Shown in pieces: positions 16,930-26,038 of a stretch of DNA of 64,000 nucleotides (its first letter is position 1; each line of letters starts with the position of its first letter). The translations under genes and the position numbers were made by a program. A model generated the notes under the pieces. That model worked only from the letters and a program-made list of their open reading frames with translations, had not been told where the DNA came from and searched no databases. Source of the DNA: Micromonospora sp. WMMD812 (GTDB lineage: Bacteria; Actinomycetota; Actinomycetes; Mycobacteriales; Micromonosporaceae); NCBI RefSeq assembly GCF_027497215.1, contig NZ_CP114904.1, forward strand, positions 4,238,001 through 4,302,000, given 5' to 3'.

Positions 16930-17090
16930 GCGCGGATCTTGACCGGCAGGCCCGGGAGACGCGCGGACCTTGGCCGGCGGGGCCCGGAAGACGCGCGGAC
17001 CTTGGCCCGCGGAGGGACCGGGAGGCGCGCGATCTTGACCGGCGGGGGGCCGGTCAAAGCGCGCGGATCTTGGCTCGCGCGGGGGCCGGT
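16930..17090. repeat. five imperfect tandem repeats of 31-34 bp
   Basis: Copies start near 16930, 16961, 16993, 17025 and 17061. Each opens with a form of GCGCGGATCTTGACCGG and ends in a G/C-rich spacer. They fill the intergenic space between the HAD gene and the Fic-like gene, up to the stop codon of the latter. The 157 bases before them (16773-16929) show no other feature. Confidence 0.8.
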
Positions 17091-17093
17091 CGG

Positions 17094-17840
17094 TCAGTCG
17101 GCGGCGAGGATCTCGTCGCCGATCTGGGTGAGCTGGTCCGCGCCGACCTCGACCGCGCTCATGTAGTGCCGCAGCCAGGACCGGAGCCCGTCCGGGGTAC
17201 CGGTGGCGAAGGCACCGGCGGAGCCGACGTACTCGGGCTCGCGCTCGTGGTGCCCGACGTCGACCGCCAGCAGGCCGCGCGGGTCGGCGCCGCTGGCGAG
17301 CAGCACGAGCCGCGCCGCCCCGCGGGCCACCACGCCGGACGGCCCGGCGAACGGCCGCAGTGCCAGCAGTTCGCCGTGCACCACGGCGGCGAGCACCAGC
17401 GGGGAGACCTTCGTACCACCGGCGGCCAGCGCGGCCAGGCCGTCCAGCCGGGCGCCGACCGCCGGGTCGGCCACCGGCCGCCCCAGCTCCGCCTCGGGTA
17501 CGACGTCGCGAGCGGCGAGCACGTGCAACTTGGCCAGCGCCTGCCGGGGCGCCTTCGGCCACAGTTCGGTCAGCCCGGGCAGCGCGCCGGCCACCCGCAG
17601 CGCGCCCTGGAGCACGGGGTCGGTCACCGTGCCGGCGCGGACCTCCTCGCGTTCGTGCGCGTACCCCTCCAGGGCGGCGCTCGCCACCGCGGACCGGAGG
17701 CTGACCTCGGCCGCGACCTGGCCGCCGTGCCGCCGCAGCGCGCGGTGCCGCAGCGCCTGGTCGAACCGCTCGCGGGCACTCTCGACGGCGGGCGCGACGT
17801 CGGCGAGCGCGAGCAGCGGGGCGAGCGGATCGGTCGTCAC
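17094..17840 (-). CDS. Fic-fold-like protein without the catalytic motif
   Basis: A 248-residue soluble protein. The region SLRSAVASAALEGY resembles the helix before Fic domains, and HGELLALRPFAGPSGVVARG aligns by eye with the Fic motif HxFx(D/E)GNGRxxR. Here the catalytic His is Arg and the GNGR loop reads PSGV, so AMP-transfer activity is not expected. Related actinobacterial proteins, including one at the Rv3662c position in M. tuberculosis, are often labelled 'oxidoreductase' without evidence. The GTG start at 17840 gives VTTDPLAPLLAL; the longer frame to 17906 adds unlikely sequence. It is convergent with the HAD gene and divergent from acsA. The fold assignment is inference. Confidence 0.65.
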   Translation of the reverse strand: MTTDPLAPLLALADVAPAVESARERFDQALRHRALRRHGGQVAAEVSLRSAVASAALEGYAHEREEVRAGTVTDPVLQGALRVAGALPGLTELWPKAPRQALAKLHVLAARDVVPEAELGRPVADPAVGARLDGLAALAAGGTKVSPLVLAAVVHGELLALRPFAGPSGVVARGAARLVLLASGADPRGLLAVDVGHHEREPEYVGSAGAFATGTPDGLRSWLRHYMSAVEVGADQLTQIGDEILAAD

Positions 17841-18066
17841 CCCGCCACCGTAGCGAGCCGGCCGGCCGGCACACCGGCCAGCCGCGGGGAACGCGACCGA
17901 CACCACGCGCCAGGTCGCGGCGGGTGCCGGGTGCGCAGCTTGGCGCGCGACGCGGGCCGCTCGGCGCGATGGAGGCGGGCGGCGGTCGCCCGTGCCGGCC
18001 GTCGCGACTAACCTCTCCCCCAGACGAGACGCAGGTCACCCCACCCCGAGCGACGAGGAGTCACGG

Positions 18067-20064
18067 ATGAGCGAGGCATTGGCCAATCTGCTGAACGAGA
18101 CGCGCCAGTTCCCGCCGCCGGCCGAACTCGCCGCCGAGGCCAACGTCAAGGCCGACGCCTACGACGAGGCAGCGGCCGACCGGCTGGCCTTCTGGGAGCG
18201 GCAGGCCGGACGGCTGGCCTGGTCGAAGCCGTGGGACCAGGTGTTGGACTGGTCGAACCCGCCGTTCGCGAAGTGGTTCGTCGGCGGCCAGCTCAACGTG
18301 GCCTACAACTGCCTGGACCGGCACGTCGAGGCGGGCCGCGGCGACAAGGTGGCGATCCACTGGGAGGGCGAGCCGGGTGACACCCGGACCGTCACGTACG
18401 CCGAACTGCACAAGCTCACCTGCCAGGCGGCGAACGCGCTGACCGAGCTGGGCGTCACCGCGGGCGACCGGGTGGCGATCTACCTGCCGATGATCCCGGA
18501 GGCCGCGGTCGCGATGCTGGCCTGCGCCCGGATCGGCGCCACGCACAGCGTGGTCTTCGGCGGCTTCTCGGCCGACGCGCTGACGAACCGGATCCAGGAC
18601 GCCAGCGCCAAGCTGGTGATCACCGCGGACGGCGGCTACCGGCGGGGCAAGCCGTCGGCGCTCAAGCCCACCGTGGACGAGGCGGTGGCGAACTGCCCGT
18701 CGGTGGAGCACGTGCTGGTCGTCCGCCGCACCGGCGAGGACGTCGCCTGGTCGGCGAAGGACCACTGGTGGCACGAGACGGTGGAGACGGCCTCACCGGA
18801 GCACACCGCGCAGGCGTTCGACGCCGAGCACCCGCTCTTCATCCTCTACACCAGCGGCACGACGGCCCGACCGAAGGGCATCCTGCACACCACCGGCGGC
18901 TACCTGACCCAGGCGTCGTACACCGCGCACGCGGTCTTCGACCTGAAGCCGGAGACCGACGTCTACTGGTGCACCGCCGACATCGGCTGGGTGACCGGGC
19001 ACTCCTACATCGTGTACGGGCCGCTCTCCAACGGCGTCAGCCAGGTGATGTACGAGGGCACCCCGGACACCCCGCACAAGGGCCGGTTCTGGGAGATCGT
19101 CGACAAGTACCAGGTCACCATCCTCTACACCGCCCCGACGCTGATCCGCACGATGATGAAGTGGGGCGAGGACATCCCGGCCGGGTTCGATCTGTCCTCG
19201 CTGCGGCTGCTGGGCAGCGTCGGCGAGCCGATCAACCCGGAGGCGTGGATCTGGTACCGGCAGCACGTCGGGCGGGGCGCGCTGCCCGTCGTGGACACCT
19301 GGTGGCAGACCGAGACCGGCGCCATCATGATCTCCCCGCTGCCCGGCGTGACCGAGGCCAAGCCGGGCAGCGCGATGACCGCGCTGCCGGGCATCGCCGC
19401 CGACGTGGTGGACGACCAGGGCCAGTCGGTGCCCAACGGCGGTGGCGGATACCTGGTGCTCAAGGAGCCGTGGCCGTCGATGCTGCGCACCATCTGGGGC
19501 GACGACAACCGGTTCATCGAGACGTACTGGTCGCGGTTCGGCGCCGGCGCCGGGAGCGGCGAGTCGGGCGGCGACTGGGTCTACTTCGCCGGTGACGGCG
19601 CCAAGAAGGACGACGACGGGCACATCTGGCTGCTCGGCCGGGTGGACGACGTGATGCTGGTGTCCGGGCACAACATCTCCACCACCGAGGTCGAGTCGGC
19701 GCTGGTCTCCCACCCGTCGGTGGCCGAGGCGGCGGTGGTCGGCGCGACCGACCCGACCACCGGGCAAGCGATCGTCGCGTTCGCCATTCCGCGCGGCAGC
19801 GCGGACACGGCCGGCGAGGCGGGCGAGCAGCTCATCGCGGACCTGCGCAACCACGTGGCGAAGACGCTCGGCCCGATCGCCAAGCCCCGGCAGATCATGC
19901 TCGTGCCCGAGCTGCCGAAGACCCGGTCCGGCAAGATCATGCGGCGACTGCTGCGGGACGTGGCGGAGCACCGGTCGCTCGGCGACGTCACCACACTCCA
20001 GGACTCGTCGGTGATGGAGCTGATCTCCTCTGGCATGAGTGGCGGCAAGTCCGACGAGGACTGA
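18067..20064 (+). CDS. acsA: acetyl-CoA synthetase (AMP-forming)
   Basis: Activates acetate to acetyl-CoA through acetyl-AMP in the cytoplasm. The 665-residue length is standard for Acs. The P-loop of the adenylate-forming family starts at Tyr261 (YTSGTTARPKG), followed by the signature region DTWWQTETGAIM. The C-terminal motif PKTRSGKIMRR holds Lys623, the residue whose acetylation controls Acs in other bacteria. ATG 18067 has GAGGAG seven bases upstream and a -10-like TAACCT at 18008. It is a single-gene unit closed by the hairpin at 20082-20116. The order 6C RNA, HAD, Fic-like, acs parallels mycobacteria. Confidence 0.97.
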   Translation: MSEALANLLNETRQFPPPAELAAEANVKADAYDEAAADRLAFWERQAGRLAWSKPWDQVLDWSNPPFAKWFVGGQLNVAYNCLDRHVEAGRGDKVAIHWEGEPGDTRTVTYAELHKLTCQAANALTELGVTAGDRVAIYLPMIPEAAVAMLACARIGATHSVVFGGFSADALTNRIQDASAKLVITADGGYRRGKPSALKPTVDEAVANCPSVEHVLVVRRTGEDVAWSAKDHWWHETVETASPEHTAQAFDAEHPLFILYTSGTTARPKGILHTTGGYLTQASYTAHAVFDLKPETDVYWCTADIGWVTGHSYIVYGPLSNGVSQVMYEGTPDTPHKGRFWEIVDKYQVTILYTAPTLIRTMMKWGEDIPAGFDLSSLRLLGSVGEPINPEAWIWYRQHVGRGALPVVDTWWQTETGAIMISPLPGVTEAKPGSAMTALPGIAADVVDDQGQSVPNGGGGYLVLKEPWPSMLRTIWGDDNRFIETYWSRFGAGAGSGESGGDWVYFAGDGAKKDDDGHIWLLGRVDDVMLVSGHNISTTEVESALVSHPSVAEAAVVGATDPTTGQAIVAFAIPRGSADTAGEAGEQLIADLRNHVAKTLGPIAKPRQIMLVPELPKTRSGKIMRRLLRDVAEHRSLGDVTTLQDSSVMELISSGMSGGKSDED

Positions 20065-20081
20065 CGGCTGACGTACACCGT

Positions 20082-20116
20082 GGAGGGTGGCGGTCCCGCG
20101 CGGACCGCCACCCTCC
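20082..20116 (+). terminator. hairpin terminator after acsA
   Basis: A perfect 15-bp stem (20082-20096 with 20102-20116) and a 5-base loop begins 18 bases after the acsA stop codon. Confidence 0.8.
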
Positions 20117-20334
20117 GTCATGTCTTACGATCTGCTACCCACATCGACGCGCTCTGTCATATCGGTCGGTCGGGGGAACCATGAGCGGCTGAACGGACAC
20201 AGGCAGGCTTCGACCCCTGTCGCTCCGGGTCGGTCGTGATTTAGGTTCACGCAGGCCGTGTCGGTTCGACAAGTATCACTTCGACGGCCGGCCGGCCGAC
20301 TCCCTCCTCCGCCATGCCCGAGAAATGGAGCGGC

Positions 20335-23127
20335 ATGAACAAAAAACCGAAGTCCGGGTCGCGCCGACGCATACTCGTCGCGCTGCCCGCCATTGCCCTC
20401 GCGGCCACGTCACTGACCGTGACGAGCAGCGCGGCGGCCGAGACGTCCGCCGCTCCGCGCGCCGTGATCGGGGCCGACGAGCACTACATCAACTACGCCG
20501 AGCCCGAGGTGCAGCCGGACACCACCGGCCGCGAAGTCAAGGGCAAGGACGGCGTCTACACCACGCCGGCCGACGAGGCGCGGGCGTTCGACCGCAAGTA
20601 CGCGCGCGGCAACCCGGTGACCGCGCGGGAGCTGGCCAAGCTCGAGGCGAAGTCCATCCGGACCAAGCAGAACCCGCGGAAGATCAAGCAGGCCCCCACC
20701 ACCCAGACGGCGAAGCTGCTCACCCTGCTCGTGGAGTTCAACGACCAGGCCAACGACGACTTCACCAACGTCATGGTGCCGCGGACGGTGTTCGAGGACC
20801 GCACCTGCGTCCCCGGCACCGTGCAGAACGGGCCGAAGCACAACAACATCCCGAACCCGGCCAACCTCGGGTACGAGGACAACAACTCGATGTGGGTGCC
20901 GAACTTCTCGCCCTCCCACTACGACAAGATGCTCTACACCAAGAAGGGCATCACCGAGCGGGTGCGCAAGGACCTGAGGGGTCCGGACGGCAAGAAGGGC
21001 ATCGACCTGTCCGGCCGCACCATGCACAACATGTACCTGGAGATGTCCAAGGGCGCGTACACCGTGGACGGCCAGGCCAGCCCCTGGATCACGGTGCCGC
21101 ACTCGGAGGCCTGGTACGCGGCGAACCGCTGCTTCCAGGACGAGAACGGCAACTGGGTCGCCGGCCGCCAGCAGTCGATGAACGGTCACCCGGACAACCC
21201 GGCCGGCGCCGGCCGGCTCGCCACCGACGCGATCGACGCGCTCGCCGCCAAGGACCCGCGGTTCCCCTGGGCCGACTACGACATCGAGGACCAGGGCGAC
21301 CGTGACGGCGACGGCAACTTCTTCGAGCCGGACGGCGTGATCGACCACCTGGTGCTGGTGCACGCCGGCAAGGGCAAGTCCAGCGGCGGCGGCGCGCAGG
21401 GCGTCTACGCGGTCTGGGCGCACTCCTCCTCGGTCGTGGGTGGCTACACCATCCCGGGCACCAACCTCCAGGTGTCGAACTACATCGTGCAGCCGGAGGA
21501 CGCCGGTGTCGGCGTCTTCGCCCACGAGTTCGGCCACGACCTCGGCCTGCCCGACCTCTACGACACCTCCGGCAACGCCGACTCGGACGTGGACTTCTGG
21601 GACCTGATGGCCTCGGGCTCGCACTCCGGTGAGATCTTCCAGGCGCTCCCGACGCACATGGGCATCTGGGACAAGTGGGTGCTCGGCTGGGCCGACCCGC
21701 TCACCGTGGCGCCCGGCTCCGGTTCACGCAGTGTCGAGTTGGGGCAGACCTCGCGGACCCCGGTCCGCACCGAGGACGGCATCAAGATCGACCTGCCGGA
21801 CAAGGTGACCACCCTCGCCACGCCGCACAGTGGCGCGAACATGTGGCACGGCGGCAACGACCAGGACTGGGCCGACGTCAAGCTGAGCCGTTCGGTCACC
21901 GTGCCGGCGGCGGCGGACGCCAAGTTCTGGATGTGGAACAACTACGTCATCGAGGCGGACTGGGACTACGGCTTCGTCGAGGTGTCGACCGACGGCGGGA
22001 CCACCTGGGCCGAGCAGAAGGTGTACGACGAGGCCGGCAACCCGGTCACCACGCCGGACAACTACCCGGACCCGAACGGCCGCATGAACGACTTCGGCGG
22101 CAAGAAGTACGGCCTGACCGGCACCACCAACGGTTGGCGGCACGACTACGTCGACCTGTCGGCGTTCGCCGGTACGACGATCCAGCTGCGGCTGCGCCAG
22201 GCCACCGACGAGGCGTTCGTGGAGCGGGGCTGGTTCGCCGACGACTTCGCGGTCACCGGCGGCGGTGCCACCACCTGGAGCGACGACGTCGAGGGCGGCG
22301 CCAACGGCTGGACGGCCACCGGCGGCACCTGGGTCGACACCACCGGCACGGGCTGGAAGATCGACGGCGGCACCAAGGTCAGCGCACACTACTACCTGGC
22401 CGAGTGGCGCAACTTCGACGGCTTCGACAAGGGCCTGAAGTACGCCTACGACACGATCTACTCGCGCGACGCGTGGAAGGTCGACCGGATCGCGTACAAC
22501 GCCCCGGGCATGCTGGTCTGGTACCGGGACACCGAGCTCGGCGACGTCAACCACGTGACCGGTCAGCTCACCGCGCTGCCCAGCTACGGCGCGAAGGGCG
22601 GGCTGCTCATCGTCGACCCGCACTTCGACCCGTACCGGCGCACCGGCGCCGCGGCGGTGAAGGACCCGTCGGTGACGGACAACCTGCCCAGCCGTCCGCA
22701 GTCGTCGAACGCGGCGTTCTCGCTGAAGCCGACGTACCCCTTCACCGAGTGCCTGGAGGCGGCGGGTGAGCCGTACAGCGCGTACTGCACCAAGTTCCGC
22801 TCGCAGCCGCCGGTGCCGGCGTTCACGGACGCCAAGGGCTGGTACCCGGGCATCGAGATCCGGGACGGCTCGGCGTTCGCCCGGGACAGCGACGCCTCGG
22901 TGGTGCTGCCGTCGCGGAACAACGCGCCGTACACCACCCGGGTGACCCACCCGGACGGCACGCCCGCGCCGGAGTTCTACGGGGTGACCCTGGGCGGCGG
23001 CGCGATCGTGCTGGGCACCGGCAACCCGGGTGACCAGGGCGTCAACTTCGGCGTCTCGCTCACGATCAAGAAGACCGCGCGGGACAACTCGTCCGCCACG
23101 ATCTACGTGACGCCGGCGACGAACTGA
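20335..23127 (+). CDS. secreted M6-family metalloprotease (immune inhibitor A type)
   Basis: A 930-residue exported protease. It has an Arg/Lys-rich n-region, a hydrophobic core and an Ala-rich cleavage region in the first 40 residues. The zinc site is HEFGH at 397-401 followed by DLGLPDLYD, and the Met-turn region is WDLMASGSH, both typical of peptidase family M6. Acidic Asp/Gly-rich stretches (QGDRDGDGNFFEPDG) may bind calcium. Beta-rich domains with repeated STDGGTTWAEQ-type segments follow. ATG 20335 has GGAG just upstream. Substrates are unknown; the family degrades host or environmental proteins. It is the first of two paralogues in tandem, each with its own promoter region and terminator. 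Confidence 0.92.
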   Translation: MNKKPKSGSRRRILVALPAIALAATSLTVTSSAAAETSAAPRAVIGADEHYINYAEPEVQPDTTGREVKGKDGVYTTPADEARAFDRKYARGNPVTARELAKLEAKSIRTKQNPRKIKQAPTTQTAKLLTLLVEFNDQANDDFTNVMVPRTVFEDRTCVPGTVQNGPKHNNIPNPANLGYEDNNSMWVPNFSPSHYDKMLYTKKGITERVRKDLRGPDGKKGIDLSGRTMHNMYLEMSKGAYTVDGQASPWITVPHSEAWYAANRCFQDENGNWVAGRQQSMNGHPDNPAGAGRLATDAIDALAAKDPRFPWADYDIEDQGDRDGDGNFFEPDGVIDHLVLVHAGKGKSSGGGAQGVYAVWAHSSSVVGGYTIPGTNLQVSNYIVQPEDAGVGVFAHEFGHDLGLPDLYDTSGNADSDVDFWDLMASGSHSGEIFQALPTHMGIWDKWVLGWADPLTVAPGSGSRSVELGQTSRTPVRTEDGIKIDLPDKVTTLATPHSGANMWHGGNDQDWADVKLSRSVTVPAAADAKFWMWNNYVIEADWDYGFVEVSTDGGTTWAEQKVYDEAGNPVTTPDNYPDPNGRMNDFGGKKYGLTGTTNGWRHDYVDLSAFAGTTIQLRLRQATDEAFVERGWFADDFAVTGGGATTWSDDVEGGANGWTATGGTWVDTTGTGWKIDGGTKVSAHYYLAEWRNFDGFDKGLKYAYDTIYSRDAWKVDRIAYNAPGMLVWYRDTELGDVNHVTGQLTALPSYGAKGGLLIVDPHFDPYRRTGAAAVKDPSVTDNLPSRPQSSNAAFSLKPTYPFTECLEAAGEPYSAYCTKFRSQPPVPAFTDAKGWYPGIEIRDGSAFARDSDASVVLPSRNNAPYTTRVTHPDGTPAPEFYGVTLGGGAIVLGTGNPGDQGVNFGVSLTIKKTARDNSSATIYVTPATN

Positions 23128-23141
23128 TCCATCGATCAATC

Positions 23142-23179
23142 GTGGGGCCGGTGGCGGAAACGCCGCCGGCCCCACTTTT
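23142..23179 (+). terminator. intrinsic terminator with T-tract after the first M6 protease
   Basis: A 15-bp stem with one G-T pair (23142-23156 with 23161-23175), a GAAA tetraloop and TTTT directly after the stem. Confidence 0.9.
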
Positions 23180-23435
23180 CGTACGTCTGACCATTTGATC
23201 GAAATGCACCGCTGCACGTGCGAGGTCCGCGGCCCGGCCCTGCTCATCGACGGTGATGGAGTGCTCGGGGTGTGACGGCTGACGACAAAGCAAACAAAAT
23301 CTTGCAACAAATCGACGCGTCCATCTTCCCACCCGTCCCGCCAGTGTCTATGTTCACCATTGGTCCCACCTGTGGGATCGATCTCCACCGGTCCCTGCCC
23401 CAGTAGGGCCGGTTCCCTCACACCGGAGGTACCAC
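23180..23435 (+). promoter_or_regulatory. upstream region of the second M6 protease gene
   Basis: This 256-base stretch contains AT-rich sequence at about 23285-23360, unusual for this genome, and should hold the promoter. No open frame with coding character was seen. GGAGGT precedes the GTG start at 23436. Confidence 0.45.
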
Positions 23436-25877
23436 GTGCGCAAAGTCGCAGTGGGTCTGCTCGGGCTCTCACTGACGGCGACAGGCCTGGCTTTCGGCCC
23501 GTCCGCCTCGGCGGCGCCCCAGCCCAAACTGCCGGCAGCAGCTCCTTCCGCCGCCGAACCGCAGGCACTCAAGGACGAACTCCCCGACAAGCTCGAGGAC
23601 AAGCGTCGCGAGATGCGTCAGCAGGGGCTCAGTGACGTACTGAGCGGACGCAGCAAGCCCATGGAGGTCAACGGAAGCACGGTCGTCAAGGTCGGTGAGA
23701 CGACCGGCACGGGCACGAACGCCCGTACCTTCGCTGGCAACCAGCGCAAGAAGGACCAGTACGTCGAACTCAAGCGCGAGCGCACCGACAAGATCTTCGT
23801 GATCCTGGCGGAGTTCGGCGACCAGCGGCACCCGTCCTACCCGGACAAGGACATGAACCCGGACATCGCCGGGCCGACGACCTTCGAGGGGCCGCTGCAC
23901 AACCAGATCCCGGCGCCCAACCGGGCGGTGGACAACTCCACCGTCTGGCAGCCGGACTTCAGCCCGGAGCACTTCCGCCAGCTGTACTTCGGCACGAACC
24001 CGGGCGACGAGTCGCTGAAGCAGTACTACGAGGCCCAGTCCTCGGGTCGCTACACGGTCGACGGCATGGTGTCCGACTGGGTCAAGGTGCCGTACAACGA
24101 GGCCCGCTACGGTCGCTCCGACGACCCGAAGGCCGACAACGACCCGACCGGCGATCCGGCGGTCTGCGGCGACAACGTCTGCTCGAACACCTGGCTGCTG
24201 ATCCGGGACGCCGCGAACCAGTGGGTGGCCGACCAGAAGGCGAAGGGCCGTACCGACGCGCAGATCGCCGCCGACATGCGGTCCTACGACCAGTGGGACC
24301 GGTTCGACTACGACGGCGACGGCGACTTCAACGAGTCGGACGGCTACATCGACCACTTCCAGATCGTCCACTCCGGCGGCGACCAGGCCGACGGTGACCC
24401 GCACCAGGGTGAGGACGCCATCTGGAGCCACCGCTGGTCGGCCTTCAACAGCTCGCCCGTCGGCCCGCCGAACTTCCCGATCGGCGGCACCGAGATCGGC
24501 AACACCGGCGTCTGGATCCGCGACTACACGATCCAACCGGAGAACGGTGGCCGCAGCGTCTTCTACCACGAGTACGGCCACGACCTGGGCCTGCCGGACG
24601 ACTACGGCCCGGCGGACAACAGCAACGAGCACTGGACCCTGATGGCCCAGAGCCGGCTCGGTGGCAAGAACGACGCCGGCATCGGCGAGCGGGGTGGCGA
24701 CCTGGGCGCGTGGAACAAGCTCCAGCTCGGCTGGCTCGACTACGAGGTGGTCGTCGCGGGCCAGCAGCGCACGCTGGACCTCGGCCCACAGGAGTACAAC
24801 TCCAAGAAGGCACAGGGCGTGGTGGTGGTGCTGCCCCAACGGGAGTACACCTTCAACTACGGCGCCCCGTTCGCGGGCTCGAAACAGTACTTCTCCGGCA
24901 ACGAGGACGACCTCAACAACAGCATGACGAGGACGTTCGACCTCACCGGCAAGTCGTCGGCGGCGCTGTCGCTCAAGGGCAAGTACGCGATCGAGGAGGG
25001 GTACGACTACCTCTACTTCGAGGCGTCGACCGACGGCGGCCAGACCTGGACCGACCTGGACGGCACCGTCAACGGCGAGCCGATCGGCGTCGACGGCGCC
25101 GACCGCCCGGCCCTCGACGGCAGCAGCAACGGCGCCTGGGCGGACATCAACATCCCGCTGGACTCGGTCGCCGGCAAGGTGGCGCAGATCCGCCTGCACT
25201 ACGTCACCGACGGTGGCGTCTCCGAGGGCGGCTTCTTCGGTGACGCGATCACCGTGACCGCCGACGGCCAGACGGTGTTCAGCGACGGCGCCGAGACCGA
25301 CGCCGGCTGGGCGCTCGACGGCTGGGAGGCCGTCGGCGCGACCTACACCCGCCTGTTCGACAACTTCTACATCGCGGGCAACCGGTCGTACGTCTCGTAC
25401 GACAAGTACCTGAAGACCGGCCCGTACTTCTTCGGCTACGCGAACACCCGCCCGGACTGGGTGGACCACTACGCGTACCAGGAGGGCCTGCTCGTCTCGT
25501 ACTGGAACACCCGCTGGGCGGACAACAACACCGCGCCGGTGTCGCCGACCAACCCCGGCGGTCACCCGGGTGAGGGCCGGAACCTGTACATCGACGCGCA
25601 CCCGCGCCCGATCTACAACCTCACCGGCGCGCCGTGGCGGGCCCGGGTCCAGGTGTACGACGCGCCGTTCAGCCTGAAGAAGGCCGACTCGTTCACCCTG
25701 CACCTGAACAGCCAGCCGCAGTACATCCGCGGCCAGGCCGCGGAGCCGCTGTTCGACGACACCAAGAAGTACTTCTACGAGGAGCTGCCGAACCACGGCG
25801 TCAAGCTCCCCGCAGCCGGTGTCAAGATCAAGGTGCTCGAGCAGAACGGCACCTCGATGAAGATCAAGATTTCCTGA
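23436..25877 (+). CDS. secreted M6-family metalloprotease (immune inhibitor A type), second copy
   Basis: An 813-residue exported protease, close to the usual length of immune inhibitor A. A classical signal peptide (MRKVAVGLLGLSLTATGLAF, then an AxA-type site) is followed by a propeptide rich in Glu/Lys/Arg. The zinc motif is HEYGH at 378-382 followed by DLGLPDDYG; HWTLMAQSR gives the Met-turn. The Asp-rich DRFDYDGDGDFNESDG resembles a calcium loop. C-terminal beta domains contain STDGGQTWTDL-like segments shared with the upstream paralogue. The GTG at 23436 has GGAGGT six bases upstream. The two proteases differ enough in length and sequence to suggest an old duplication. Confidence 0.93.
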   Translation: MRKVAVGLLGLSLTATGLAFGPSASAAPQPKLPAAAPSAAEPQALKDELPDKLEDKRREMRQQGLSDVLSGRSKPMEVNGSTVVKVGETTGTGTNARTFAGNQRKKDQYVELKRERTDKIFVILAEFGDQRHPSYPDKDMNPDIAGPTTFEGPLHNQIPAPNRAVDNSTVWQPDFSPEHFRQLYFGTNPGDESLKQYYEAQSSGRYTVDGMVSDWVKVPYNEARYGRSDDPKADNDPTGDPAVCGDNVCSNTWLLIRDAANQWVADQKAKGRTDAQIAADMRSYDQWDRFDYDGDGDFNESDGYIDHFQIVHSGGDQADGDPHQGEDAIWSHRWSAFNSSPVGPPNFPIGGTEIGNTGVWIRDYTIQPENGGRSVFYHEYGHDLGLPDDYGPADNSNEHWTLMAQSRLGGKNDAGIGERGGDLGAWNKLQLGWLDYEVVVAGQQRTLDLGPQEYNSKKAQGVVVVLPQREYTFNYGAPFAGSKQYFSGNEDDLNNSMTRTFDLTGKSSAALSLKGKYAIEEGYDYLYFEASTDGGQTWTDLDGTVNGEPIGVDGADRPALDGSSNGAWADINIPLDSVAGKVAQIRLHYVTDGGVSEGGFFGDAITVTADGQTVFSDGAETDAGWALDGWEAVGATYTRLFDNFYIAGNRSYVSYDKYLKTGPYFFGYANTRPDWVDHYAYQEGLLVSYWNTRWADNNTAPVSPTNPGGHPGEGRNLYIDAHPRPIYNLTGAPWRARVQVYDAPFSLKKADSFTLHLNSQPQYIRGQAAEPLFDDTKKYFYEELPNHGVKLPAAGVKIKVLEQNGTSMKIKIS

Positions 25878-25892
25878 TCGCTCCACGGTGAC

Positions 25893-25928
25893 GACGGCGG
25901 CGCCCGGGATCTCCCGGGCGCCGTTGTC
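25893..25928 (+). terminator. hairpin terminator after the second M6 protease
   Basis: A 12-bp perfect stem (25898-25909 with 25912-25923) extends to about 17 bp with two G-T pairs, 15 bases after the stop codon, and is followed by a T-containing stretch. Confidence 0.75.
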
Positions 25929-26038
25929 GTTCCGGCCATTTCTTCCGACCCGCCGAGATCGTGGCCAGCTCCGGCCCCTCCGGGGTTCACTCCGTACCAA
26001 GATCTGTGCGCCGCGGTCGGAACTGAGACGGTGAGCAG

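Noticed and set aside
20228..20256. CGTGATTTAGGTTCACG as a Crp site before the first M6 protease
   Set aside because: The half sites are seven bases apart rather than six, and the arms are imperfect.
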